Below, piece by piece: positions 8,854 to 17,512 of a stretch of DNA of 64,000 bases. Positions within the stretch are counted from its first letter, which is position 1, and the number at the start of each line of letters is the position of its first letter. The position numbers and the translations under genes were made by a program. The notes below the pieces were generated by a model that did not search any database, was not told the origin of the DNA, and saw nothing but the letters and a program-made list of their open reading frames with translations. This DNA is from Qipengyuania vesicularis (lineage in GTDB: Bacteria > Pseudomonadota > Alphaproteobacteria > Sphingomonadales > Sphingomonadaceae). The stretch is from positions 310,001 through 374,000 of the forward strand of contig NZ_JAIGNJ010000002.1 of NCBI RefSeq assembly GCF_019711415.1, written 5' to 3'.

Positions 8854-10248
8854 TTACTGGCGGTGCTGGCTGAGCAGCCGGTAGCCCCAAGCAGGTAATT
8901 CGATCGTCGCGCCCGGTTCGATGGCGGTTTCGTCGCCGGTAGCGAATTCGACATAGCTACCTTCGGGCAAGGCGTCCGAGAAGGTCGCCGATACGGGTTG
9001 GTCGCTCATGTTGAACAGGCCGAGGACCTTGTTGCCCTCTTCCTGGCGCACCCACGCCAGGAGCTGGTCGGGCGCGCTGTTCTCGACCTTGTGCATCACC
9101 GCGCCCCATTGCCCATTTTCCAGCGCCGGATTTGCCTTGCGGAACTCGATTAGGCGCTTCAGCAAATCGCCGTAGTTGCACTCGGGGTCCTGATCCCAGT
9201 CGATGGGATCTCGCTCGAAGAATTCGAGGCGCTTGGAATTGCAGGCCTCCATCCCGTTGTGGATCAGCGGCAGGCCCTCGCCGGTGAAAGAGAGAGCGGT
9301 CATCGCTTCGAGGGCAGCGCCGTAATTCTCCGCCATCGTACCTTCCCACGCATTGCTGTCGTGGTTCTCGATGTAGGTCATCCGCATTGCTTCGCGCGGC
9401 CACAAGCTCTCGTTTTCCGCGTAGTAGCCATAGAAGCTGGTGGCATCGCCCTTGCCCTGTGCCACGTTCTTGGTCGTGTTGTGCCAGTCCCAGGCATAGG
9501 TCGCATCGAAGGCCTTGTGATGGAAAGCGGTCTGCTGCACCTCGCCAAGCATAAAGACTGGCTTGATCGCATCGAGCCTTGCACGAGCGGTTTCCCAGAA
9601 ATCGAGCGGGACGTAGCCCGCGACATCGGCGCGGTAGCCGTCGATGCCGAATTCGCGGACCCAGTATTCCATTGCCCCGCCGACATGTTCGCGCACGCCG
9701 GGCTTCGACCAGTCGAGATCGATGATATCGGACCAGTCCCACCAGGGCGTCGGCCGGAAATTATCGTCCCAGGTTTTCTCGTACCAGTCCGGATGTTCTG
9801 TCCGAAGCGGATGGTCCCATGCGGTGTGGTTGGCGACGAGGTCGAGGATGACCTTGAAGCCCTGAGCATGCGCCGCATCAACGAAGGCGCGGAATTCTTC
9901 TTCGGTCCCGAACTCCGGGTTCACCCCGTAATAATCTAGCACCGAATAGGGGCTGCCCAGCGTGCCCTTCCGGTTCTGCTCGCCGATCGGATGGATCGGC
10001 ATCAGCCAGAGAATGTCTACTCCCAATTCCTTGAGGCGCGGCAATTGCTCCTGTGCCGCCTTGAAGGTCCCCTCTTTGGTGAAGTGGCGGGTATTGATCT
10101 GATAAAGCACCGCGCTGCGCGACCATTCGGGATGCTCGATCGTGACAACCGGCTGCGGCTCCCAGGTCTCTGCTTCGCTGGCGTCGGCAATCGAACAGCC
10201 AGTCAGAATGAGGGCGGCTGTCGTAGCTGCAAGCGCGAGCTTACGCAT
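8854..10248 (-). CDS. GH13 alpha-amylase family lipoprotein
   Basis: A 464-aa protein. A lipoprotein signal (lipobox LTGC, Cys18) precedes a GH13 (beta/alpha)8 barrel: region I DLVANHT (136-142), nucleophile Asp208 in GYRADVAGYV, acid/base Glu236 in FMLGEVQQ, and Asp297 in IENHDSNAW. A small C-terminal beta domain ends the protein. It should cleave alpha-glucan or malto-oligosaccharides in the periplasm or at the membrane. The start overlaps the end of the MFS transporter gene by 8 bp, so product uptake and hydrolysis are co-expressed, probably under the LacI-type regulator. Confidence 0.9.
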   Translation of the reverse strand: MRKLALAATTAALILTGCSIADASEAETWEPQPVVTIEHPEWSRSAVLYQINTRHFTKEGTFKAAQEQLPRLKELGVDILWLMPIHPIGEQNRKGTLGSPYSVLDYYGVNPEFGTEEEFRAFVDAAHAQGFKVILDLVANHTAWDHPLRTEHPDWYEKTWDDNFRPTPWWDWSDIIDLDWSKPGVREHVGGAMEYWVREFGIDGYRADVAGYVPLDFWETARARLDAIKPVFMLGEVQQTAFHHKAFDATYAWDWHNTTKNVAQGKGDATSFYGYYAENESLWPREAMRMTYIENHDSNAWEGTMAENYGAALEAMTALSFTGEGLPLIHNGMEACNSKRLEFFERDPIDWDQDPECNYGDLLKRLIEFRKANPALENGQWGAVMHKVENSAPDQLLAWVRQEEGNKVLGLFNMSDQPVSATFSDALPEGSYVEFATGDETAIEPGATIELPAWGYRLLSQHRQ

Positions 10249-11773
10249 GAGCGGCCTCCTGAGGGATGGCCGCCTTTACACGCAGCATGGTCAAGGCCGC
10301 GATCAACCAGGCTCCGGCGGCGAACAGCATGGTCCAGACGGGCTCACCCGGGAAGAGCCACAGCATTAGCTGGCCCATCACCGTCGCCACCAGCAACTGC
10401 GGCACAACGATGAAGACGTTGAACAGCCCCATATAGATGCCAAGCTTTGCCTGCGGCAGATTCGAGGCGAGAATGGCATAGGGCATGGCAAGGATGCTCG
10501 CCCAGGCGATGCCGATGCCGACCTCGGCCAGCAGCAGCGTGTTTGCATCGCGCACGAAGAAGAACATCAGGAACCCCAGCGCACCCAGTGTCAGGCAGAT
10601 CGAATGCGTCATCACCTGACCCACCTTACGGCTAAGCACGGGGAGCAGAGCCAGCGCGGCAATGGCAGCCACACCATTGTAGACGGTGAAGAGCACGTTC
10701 ACCCAGTTCGCACCCTCGTTGTACGCCACGCTAGTCGTGTCGGTGCTGCCGAAGACATACTGCGTCACGACGGGCGTCGTGTTGATCCACATGATGAATA
10801 GCGCGGACCAGCTGAAGAACTGGACGAGCGCGAGGCGCTTCATAACCTCCGGCATTCCGGAAAAATCGCCGACGATGCTGGAAAGCATGTTGGCCGCCTG
10901 GCCTTTCTTCGCCATTGAGATCGCAATGGCGCTGAGCAGCCCGTAGACAGCGAGCAAGGCGCCGAGCAGCAGCATCTCCTTCTGCAGCTGGAATGACTGT
11001 ACCAGAAGGACCACGGCGAGGCCCGCCGCCATCCATATGCCGCACGACAGATAGGTCTTCGATGCGAGAGCACGAATGGGTTGCGCAGTATCGGCCTCGG
11101 CCTCCTCGCCGAAGGAAGCCATCTCTTCCGGCGAATATTCCTTGGTCGTCACGATAGTCCACATGACGGCCGTGAACAGCGCGAAGGCACCGAACCAGAA
11201 GCTGAACCTGACAGTGTCAGGTATGCCGCCATCGGCAGCGACATTGCTCACACCCAGCTGCTCGAGAAAATAGGGGAAGATCGAACCGACCACAGCGCCT
11301 GCCCCGATGAAGGCGGTCTGCACGGCATAGCCCGCGCTGTGCTGATCGGTATTGAGCATGTCGCCCACGAAGGCGCGGAAGGGCTCCATCGAGACATTGA
11401 GCGAGGCATCGAGTACCCACAGCATGGCCGCTGCAAAGAAAAGCGGATAAGCGAAGGCGGAACTCAACGGCATGACGAAGAGCGAAAGTGCCGCGAAAAT
11501 CGCGCCCGTCAGGAAGTATGGACGCCGCCGACCCAGCCGGTTCCAGGTCTTGTCAGACAAGTGGCCGATAATCGGCTGCACGATCAGGCCGGTGAGCGGT
11601 GCTGCGACCCACAAGGCGGGCAGATCGTCCATGCTTGCGCCGAGAGTCTGGAAGACACGGCTCATATTCGCATTCTGCAGCGCGAAGCCGATCTGGATTC
11701 CGAAGAAACCGAAGCTGATGTTCCAAAGTCCGGCAAAGCCCTGCCGGGGCTTCTCGCGCGCAGTCGCGTCCAT
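10241..11773 (-). CDS. MFS sugar transporter, SLC45/MalY-like
   Basis: A 510-aa inner-membrane permease with about 12 hydrophobic segments. The N-terminus [19 protein letters not shown] and the loop [17 protein letters not shown] between TM2 and TM3 are characteristic of the sucrose/maltose-type MFS branch (SLC45-like, including the maltose-locus permease of Caulobacter). It likely imports maltose or glucose produced by the periplasmic enzymes. The ATG has GAGGA upstream. A copy of the locus palindrome lies 84 bp upstream, consistent with LacI-type repression. Confidence 0.85.
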   Translation of the reverse strand: MDATAREKPRQGFAGLWNISFGFFGIQIGFALQNANMSRVFQTLGASMDDLPALWVAAPLTGLIVQPIIGHLSDKTWNRLGRRRPYFLTGAIFAALSLFVMPLSSAFAYPLFFAAAMLWVLDASLNVSMEPFRAFVGDMLNTDQHSAGYAVQTAFIGAGAVVGSIFPYFLEQLGVSNVAADGGIPDTVRFSFWFGAFALFTAVMWTIVTTKEYSPEEMASFGEEAEADTAQPIRALASKTYLSCGIWMAAGLAVVLLVQSFQLQKEMLLLGALLAVYGLLSAIAISMAKKGQAANMLSSIVGDFSGMPEVMKRLALVQFFSWSALFIMWINTTPVVTQYVFGSTDTTSVAYNEGANWVNVLFTVYNGVAAIAALALLPVLSRKVGQVMTHSICLTLGALGFLMFFFVRDANTLLLAEVGIGIAWASILAMPYAILASNLPQAKLGIYMGLFNVFIVVPQLLVATVMGQLMLWLFPGEPVWTMLFAAGAWLIAALTMLRVKAAIPQEAAHA

Positions 11774-11856
11774 AATGCTCTATCCTCGTCCCGGCCGGGT
11801 CTTTGCCCGGTCCCTTCCCATCATGGCTGGCACGAAGCGCGGCGCGAGGCCACTAC

Positions 11857-11868
11857 GTATACGAATAC
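11857..11868. promoter_or_regulatory. Candidate LacI-family operator upstream of the MFS-GH13 operon
   Basis: GTATACGAATAC matches the perfect palindrome GTATACGTATAC found upstream of the TonB receptor at 11 of 12 bases. It lies between the lacI-type gene stop and the transporter start. The central ACG step is usual for LacI-family operators. Shared regulation is inferred. Confidence 0.6.
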
Positions 11869-11870
11869 GC

Positions 11871-12905
11871 TTAAGCGACGCTGCTGCCGCGCACGATCAG
11901 CTTGCCCGGCAGTTTGCGCGGCGGAAGGTCCCGCCCCTCGACCTGCGCAAGGAGGGTTTCCACGAGAATCTGCCCCGCCCCCCGAATGTCCTGCATCACG
12001 GTGGTCAGAGGCGGAGTGGTCATGCTGGCCGAAGGAATATCATCGAAGCCGACCACGGCCACGTCACCCGGGACGCTTAGCCCGGCATCGGCCAGGGCGC
12101 GCATGGCACCGATCGCAATGAGGTCGCTGGCCGCGAAGATTGCGTCGAACTCGGCCCCACGATCGAGCAAGGTCTTTGCCGCCTGTCGCCCTTCCTCTTC
12201 CGTTGTGAGAGCATCGACCTGAAGGCTGTCGTCAGGTTCGATCCCGGCCTTGCGCATGGCCGCGCAGAGGCCGCGATAGCGCCCGTTGAACTCCGGATAG
12301 TGATCATCCGCGTGGCCGAGGAAAGCGATCCGTTTCCGGCCTTGGTCCAGCAAATGTTCGCCCGCCAGCCGGCCTGCTTCCACATTGTCCGTACCGACCG
12401 TCACCCCGCTGCTGTCGCTCGACACGGAGCCCCAGCGCGCGAAATGCGTTCCTTGCCGCGCGAGCTGGTCCATCCGCTCGCGATACTTGGTGTAGTCGCC
12501 GTAGCCCAGGAGGATCAGGCCATCGGCGCGGTGGCTGTCCTGGTATTGCACGTGCCAGTCGTCCTCCATGCGCTGGAAGGAAATGAGCAGGTCCAGCCCC
12601 TCGTCCGCCGTCGCCTTGGTGATCGACCCCAGCATGGCGAGGAAGAAGGGGTTGATCATGGTCTCGTCGGGCGTGGGGTCCTCGAAGAAGAGCAAGGCGA
12701 TCGTGTTCGAGCGTTGCGAACGCAGCGAAGAGGCATTCTTGTCGACCGTGTAATTGAGATCGCGGGCGATCTGTTCGATCTTTTGCCGTGTTTTCTCGCT
12801 GACGGAACGATCGCCGCGAAGCGCGCGGCTGACGGTCGGCTGCGACACGCCGGCAGCATAGGCGATATCGAAGCTGGTCGGCCGTCCGGTCGGCTTGCGT
12901 CCCAT
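11871..12905 (-). CDS. LacI-family transcriptional regulator of the glucan locus
   Basis: A 344-aa repressor. Residues ~10-60 form the LacI helix-turn-helix and hinge ([20 protein letters not shown], then [15 protein letters not shown]), followed by a periplasmic-binding-protein-like sensor domain with [20 protein letters not shown] near the C-terminus. The ATG at 12905 has GGGGAGA upstream; a TTG four codons earlier overlaps that ribosome site. The gene lies between the two sugar operons. Two related palindromes (11857-11868, 13081-13092) are its probable targets, with a maltose-type sugar as inducer (inferred). The Caulobacter maltose locus has a similar regulator. Confidence 0.9.
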   Translation of the reverse strand: MGRKPTGRPTSFDIAYAAGVSQPTVSRALRGDRSVSEKTRQKIEQIARDLNYTVDKNASSLRSQRSNTIALLFFEDPTPDETMINPFFLAMLGSITKATADEGLDLLISFQRMEDDWHVQYQDSHRADGLILLGYGDYTKYRERMDQLARQGTHFARWGSVSSDSSGVTVGTDNVEAGRLAGEHLLDQGRKRIAFLGHADDHYPEFNGRYRGLCAAMRKAGIEPDDSLQVDALTTEEEGRQAAKTLLDRGAEFDAIFAASDLIAIGAMRALADAGLSVPGDVAVVGFDDIPSASMTTPPLTTVMQDIRGAGQILVETLLAQVEGRDLPPRKLPGKLIVRGSSVA

Positions 12906-13027
12906 AGCTCTCCCCACAAGGGCGCTTCGCGGCCCTACGGGCCGACACTAGGCAGCCGCGGCTTGCATGGCAAACGAGCAACGATGCAATCGCGCCGAAT
13001 TAGGGGGCTTTCACAAAGTTTCTTGTT

Positions 13028-13039
13028 GTGAACGTTCAC
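13028..13039. promoter_or_regulatory. Perfect palindrome GTGAACGTTCAC, candidate second operator
   Basis: A perfect 12-bp dyad with an AACGTT centre, the core seen in many LacI/GalR-family operators. It differs from the GTATACGTATAC sites, so it may bind another regulator or the same one with lower affinity. It is closer to the lacI-type gene and could serve autoregulation. Confidence 0.45.
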
Positions 13040-13080
13040 TGTTGTTTTTGTGCACCAAGGCCGCGCTGCGCATAGTTTGC

Positions 13081-13092
13081 GTATACGTATAC
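13081..13092. promoter_or_regulatory. Perfect palindrome GTATACGTATAC, candidate LacI-family operator
   Basis: A perfect 12-bp dyad 123 bp upstream of the TonB receptor start. A near-identical copy precedes the MFS-GH13 operon. The shared site ties both operons to the regulator encoded between them. Confidence 0.65.
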
Positions 13093-13214
13093 CGTCTTCC
13101 GCCGCTGCCAAATCCGGACCTATCAAGATGACAAGCAGGTGACACGCCTGCGTGACTGCATGGTCTGGGGGCCCCGAAAGAGGGATCGGACCAATCTCGG
13201 GAGAAGGACTGTTT

Positions 13215-15944
13215 ATGGCTATTCGTAGCAAGCTTACCGCCACCGTCAGTATGTCGGCATTCGCCGTCGCGCTGGGCAGCGTCGCCGCACCGGCATTCGC
13301 GCAGGATGATTCCGAAACGGACACCGCAGCAGCAGCCGAAGAGGATAGCGATGTCATCGTCGTCACCGGTTTCCGCGCTGCTCTTCAGAACGCGACTGCG
13401 GAAAAGAAGCGGAGCGAGACAATTGTCGAATCGGTCAAGGCCGAGGATATCGGCAAGCTGCCTGACAACAGCATCGGTGAATCGATTGCCCGCCTGCCCG
13501 GCATCGCCGCGCAGCGCAGCAACGGCCGCGCCAATATCATCTCGATCCGCGGCTTCGGCCCGGATTTCTCGACCACCACGCTGAACGGTCGCGAGCAAAC
13601 GACGACCAATGACAGCCGCGCAGTCGAGTTCGACCAATTCCCCTCGGAGATCCTGTCGGGCGTCGACGTCTACAAGTCTTCACAGGCGAACAGGACGGCA
13701 GGCGGCCTCGTTGGCAGCATCGATCTCCGCACAATCCGTCCGCTTGAAATGAACGAGCGTGTGATCGCCGTCGGCGCACGCGGCGTATACAATGACCTCA
13801 AGGCCGTAGCTGGAAGTCGGGACACGGGCTTCCGGGTATTCGGAACCTTCGTCGACACATTCGGAAATGACGATGTCGGCGTTGCGCTGTCGGCAGCCTA
13901 CACCGACGAGCCCTACCATATCCGTGACTGGAATGCCTGGGGATATGGCGAGTATGCTCCCGGCGTCTTCGGGATCAGCGGCGTGAAGACCTGGGAGGAG
14001 TCCACCAGGCTCAAACGTCTCGGCCTGAACGGCACGGTGCAGGCGCGCGTGAGCGACCAGCTCCTGCTGACCGTCGACGGCTTCTATTCGAGCTTTGACG
14101 AAAAGCTCGATCAGAAGGGCTTTGAAATGCCGATCCTGTGCTGCGGTTCGACGGTGACCGGCTTTACGAGCCGCGAATTGACCGGTGTCGCAGCTGGCGC
14201 CTCGATCGTGACCAGCGCGTCATGGACCGGCCGTCCGATCATCGAGAACTACGCAACCGACCAGGAAAACGACACCTATTCCGTCGGCGGCAATCTGGAA
14301 TGGGACAACGACAACGGTCTTCGCGCCATGCTCGATGTGAGCTGGTCGCGCACCGATCGCTGGCAGGACCGTTTGGAAACAATCGCAGGTTTGGGTCGCA
14401 ACCTCCCGACGACCGACGGAGGTGGCAATCCGCTTCCCGTTAGCAGCTATGGCGGTACGTTCGGCTATACGCTGACCGAGGATAACGCGCTTCTCTTCAC
14501 GAGCGATTTCGATGCCAACAGCTCTGCCCTCGTCCTGACCGACGTCCAGGGCTGGTCGGGCGCAACCAACCAGGCCGGCTATGACAAGATCCGTGAGAGC
14601 CGCGACGATCTCAAACAGATCCGTGCAGAAATCGAAAAGGATCTGGGCGGGTTCTTCGAGTCGGCCATCGTGGGCGTGGACCATGTGTACCGTACCAAGC
14701 GCCTCACACAGTCGGAGGCGACACTGGTGCCGCCCAATGGCGCGGATTTCGCGACCATTCCCGCGGACATTCTGGTCGAGCCGACAAATCTCGATCGTGG
14801 CTTTGGACTGGTCCTTTCATACGACCCGCGCCTGCTCGTCCCGCAAGGAGTGCTCGACTACGTACCGAACACCTTCGGAGACTCTCAGGCTTACGAAGTA
14901 ACCGAGGACGTCTGGACGCCTTACGCTTTGCTCACTTTCGGGGCGGCACTGGGCACGACCGATCTTACCGGCAACATCGGTGTGCAGGCCGTGCACACCA
15001 GTGTGACCTCGGAAGGCGCGGTCAACCCGACCGTTACCGATGACTACTGGATGGTGCTGCCGAGCCTGAACCTCAACTTCCGCGCACCGGAAGACGTGGT
15101 GATCCGCTTCGGTGCGTCACGCCAGTTCATGCGACCGCGTCTGCCGCAGATGAATAACATCATCGGGTTCGGCGTGAACAATGCTTTCACCCCGCCGATC
15201 TACACCGGTGGTGGCGGTAACCCCACCCTTCGCCCCTACATGGCGACCGCAATCGACATGAGCTTCGAAAAGTATTTCGGTACTCAGGGTTACATTGCGC
15301 TCCAGCTCTACTGGAAGAACCTCGACCAGTATATCGATCCGAGCGCCAACGACACCGCGTTCGACTATTCGGTCTTCCCCGCACCTCCGGGCCAGGTCCC
15401 GTCATCGCCGATCGGAATCTTCAGCGGTCCGGTCAACACCGAGGGTGGCTTCATCATGGGCGGCGAGCTCGCAGGGACGCTTCCCTTCGAAGTCTTCTCA
15501 TCCGCGCTCGATGGCTTCGGCCTGACTGGTGGCGTCGCATATACCGATACCAAGGCCGAGGATTTCAACGGCAACTCGAGCGACATTCCCGGCTACTCGA
15601 AGTGGGTGGCCAACATGACCGCCTACTACGATCGCGGCAGCGGACTGAGCGCCCGTGCCAGCATGCGCTACCGTTCGGACTTCCTTGGCGACTTCTCGCT
15701 GTTTAGCGGCGGCCTCGATCGTCAGTCGGTCCTCGCCGAAACAGTCTTCGATGCGCAAATCGGCTACGATTTCGCGGAGGGGTCAACTCTCGAAGGCCTT
15801 TCGCTCTTCGTCCAGGGACAGAACCTCACGGACGAACGCCAGGCAACGGTTGCCCAGATCAATGGCAACGGAATCGACGATGCATGGCTGAAATATCAGA
15901 CCTACGGTCGCCGCTTCCTCGCCGGCTTCACCTATAAGTTCTGA
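13215..15944 (+). CDS. TonB-dependent receptor for oligosaccharide uptake
   Basis: A 909-aa outer-membrane receptor. A signal peptide (cleavage after PAFA) is followed by a short acidic stretch, a TonB box DVIVVTGF, a plug domain (~55-170, with PGIAAQRSNGRANIISIRGF) and a 22-strand barrel ending in the aromatic C-terminus GFTYKF. It resembles the CUT/MalA-type receptors of Caulobacter and sphingomonads. The ATG at 13215 has a strong ribosome site. It heads the rightward glucan operon and should bring malto-oligosaccharides into the periplasm for the downstream GH13 and GH97 enzymes. Substrate is inferred from context. Confidence 0.92.
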   Translation: MAIRSKLTATVSMSAFAVALGSVAAPAFAQDDSETDTAAAAEEDSDVIVVTGFRAALQNATAEKKRSETIVESVKAEDIGKLPDNSIGESIARLPGIAAQRSNGRANIISIRGFGPDFSTTTLNGREQTTTNDSRAVEFDQFPSEILSGVDVYKSSQANRTAGGLVGSIDLRTIRPLEMNERVIAVGARGVYNDLKAVAGSRDTGFRVFGTFVDTFGNDDVGVALSAAYTDEPYHIRDWNAWGYGEYAPGVFGISGVKTWEESTRLKRLGLNGTVQARVSDQLLLTVDGFYSSFDEKLDQKGFEMPILCCGSTVTGFTSRELTGVAAGASIVTSASWTGRPIIENYATDQENDTYSVGGNLEWDNDNGLRAMLDVSWSRTDRWQDRLETIAGLGRNLPTTDGGGNPLPVSSYGGTFGYTLTEDNALLFTSDFDANSSALVLTDVQGWSGATNQAGYDKIRESRDDLKQIRAEIEKDLGGFFESAIVGVDHVYRTKRLTQSEATLVPPNGADFATIPADILVEPTNLDRGFGLVLSYDPRLLVPQGVLDYVPNTFGDSQAYEVTEDVWTPYALLTFGAALGTTDLTGNIGVQAVHTSVTSEGAVNPTVTDDYWMVLPSLNLNFRAPEDVVIRFGASRQFMRPRLPQMNNIIGFGVNNAFTPPIYTGGGGNPTLRPYMATAIDMSFEKYFGTQGYIALQLYWKNLDQYIDPSANDTAFDYSVFPAPPGQVPSSPIGIFSGPVNTEGGFIMGGELAGTLPFEVFSSALDGFGLTGGVAYTDTKAEDFNGNSSDIPGYSKWVANMTAYYDRGSGLSARASMRYRSDFLGDFSLFSGGLDRQSVLAETVFDAQIGYDFAEGSTLEGLSLFVQGQNLTDERQATVAQINGNGIDDAWLKYQTYGRRFLAGFTYKF

Positions 15945-15954
15945 CCCAAGCAAG

Positions 15955-15986
15955 GCGTGTCCGGCCTGTTGGCAGGCCGGACACGC
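15955..15986 (+). other. Strong intra-operon hairpin after the TonB receptor gene
   Basis: GCGTGTCCGGCCTG and its exact complement form a 14-bp perfect stem with a TTGG loop, 10 nt after the receptor stop and 17 nt before the next gene. No T-run follows (AAAGCC), so it may stabilise the receptor mRNA 3' end or limit read-through rather than fully terminate. Confidence 0.65.
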
Positions 15987-16003
15987 AAAGCCATGGTGAA
16001 GCG

Positions 16004-17512
16004 ATGAGCAACACCGAAAACCTCAAGATTGCCATTGCCGGCGGCGGGACCGCCGGATGGATGGCTGCCGCACTATTCGCCCGGTTTCTCGGAGCAACCG
16101 CCGAGATCACCCTGGTCGAATCCGATGCGATCGGCACGGTCGGCGTGGGCGAGGCGACCATCCCCCAGATCCACAATCTGATCATCGGTCTCGGTCTCGA
16201 CCAGGCCGAATTCATGCGCGCGACCAATGCCAGCTTCAAGCTGGGGATCGAGTTCGTCGACTGGCTGCGCGAGGGTCACAGTTACATCCACAGCTTTGGC
16301 ACCACCGGCCGTCCGGTCGGGCTCATCCCCTTTCGACAGCTGTGGCTGCGCGGGCGAGCATTGGGCGTCGCCGAAGACTTCGGCGCTTATAGTGTGAATA
16401 TTGCTGCCGCGCGGCAGCAGCGGTTCAGCCTGGCCTCGCTCAAGTCCGTACCCGACCTCGCCTACGCCTATCATTTCGATGCCGCGCTCCTCGCGAAGCT
16501 CCTGCGAAGCTATTCGGAAGCTCGCGGAGTGAAACGGATCGAGGGCAAGATCGAGAGATTCGAGCGCGACGGCGCCAGCGGCGACATCACGGCCCTCACG
16601 CTCGAAGGCGAGCGCGAGATTCACGCCGAACTCTTCATCGATTGCACCGGCTTTGCCAGCCTCGCTCTGGGGCAGGCGCTGGATGTGCCTTTCGTGGACT
16701 GGAGCCAATGGCTGCCTTGCGATACCGCACTGGCCGTCCCGACCGAGGGTGGTGAACAGCTGCGACCTTACACCCAGTCGATGGCACGTCCCGCAGGCTG
16801 GCAATGGCGGATCCCGCTGCAACACCGCACCGGCAATGGCCACGTATTCTGCTCCTCGTTCATGGAGGTCGAAGAGGCCACGCAATTGCTACTCGACACG
16901 CTCGAGACAGAACCACTCGCAGACCCTCGCCCGATCCGCTTCCGGACCGGGCATCGAAAGGAATTCTGGTCCCACAACTGTGTCGGCCTGGGCCTTGCCG
17001 CCGGTTTCATGGAGCCGCTGGAATCGACATCGATCCATCTGGTTCAATCGGGCATTGCCCGACTGCTGAACCTTCTGCCCGGCGACCGCCACAACCTTTC
17101 GCAGGCTCGTCAGACCTTCAACCGCCAGTCGACCGTTGAGTGGGAGCGCATCCGCGACTTCCTGGTGCTTCACTACATCGCGAATGAGCGGGAAGGCGAT
17201 GCATTCTGGGACCATTGCCGCGCGATGACACCACCCGATACGCTTCGCGAGAAGCTCGAGATGTTCTCGAATTCCGGCCAGTTCGTTCGCGAAGACGACG
17301 AACTGTTCCTGGACGACAGCTGGGCGCAGGTCATGCTTGGACAAGGAATCGAACCGCGCAGCTGGTCGCCTCTCGCCGACAATGTGCCGGGCGAGGATGT
17401 CGGTCCCTTCCTCGCAGCCCTCGAAAAGCAGGCGACGACCATCGCGGCCGCTCTACCCACCCACCGAGAATTCCTTACCGGCCTCGTTGGCCGCGCACCG
17501 GAGACAGCATGA
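16004..17512 (+). CDS. Tryptophan-halogenase-family flavoprotein (first copy)
   Basis: A 502-aa flavin-dependent halogenase homologue. FAD-binding GGGTAGWM is at residues 13-20. Lys79 in NASFKLGIEF aligns by position with the catalytic lysine of PrnA/RebH. The family motif WQWRIP is at 266-271, and GFMEPLESTSI (Glu337) matches the block around the catalytic glutamate. No signal peptide is visible. It sits between the TonB receptor and the amylase genes and is coupled to the next gene by an ATGATGA junction. Such genes are frequent neighbours of TonB receptors in sphingomonads and Caulobacterales, yet their role in sugar loci is unknown. Real halogenation is not proven. Confidence 0.85.
   Translation: MSNTENLKIAIAGGGTAGWMAAALFARFLGATAEITLVESDAIGTVGVGEATIPQIHNLIIGLGLDQAEFMRATNASFKLGIEFVDWLREGHSYIHSFGTTGRPVGLIPFRQLWLRGRALGVAEDFGAYSVNIAAARQQRFSLASLKSVPDLAYAYHFDAALLAKLLRSYSEARGVKRIEGKIERFERDGASGDITALTLEGEREIHAELFIDCTGFASLALGQALDVPFVDWSQWLPCDTALAVPTEGGEQLRPYTQSMARPAGWQWRIPLQHRTGNGHVFCSSFMEVEEATQLLLDTLETEPLADPRPIRFRTGHRKEFWSHNCVGLGLAAGFMEPLESTSIHLVQSGIARLLNLLPGDRHNLSQARQTFNRQSTVEWERIRDFLVLHYIANEREGDAFWDHCRAMTPPDTLREKLEMFSNSGQFVREDDELFLDDSWAQVMLGQGIEPRSWSPLADNVPGEDVGPFLAALEKQATTIAAALPTHREFLTGLVGRAPETA

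Larger units (their letters stand above)
12906..13214. promoter_or_regulatory. Divergent control region between the regulator gene and the TonB receptor gene
   Basis: 309 bp without a coding gene. It holds two perfect 12-bp palindromes with central CG, listed separately, whose centres are 53 bp apart. A GGGAGAAGGA ribosome site precedes the receptor ATG. No convincing -35/-10 pair could be fixed by eye. Confidence 0.6.
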
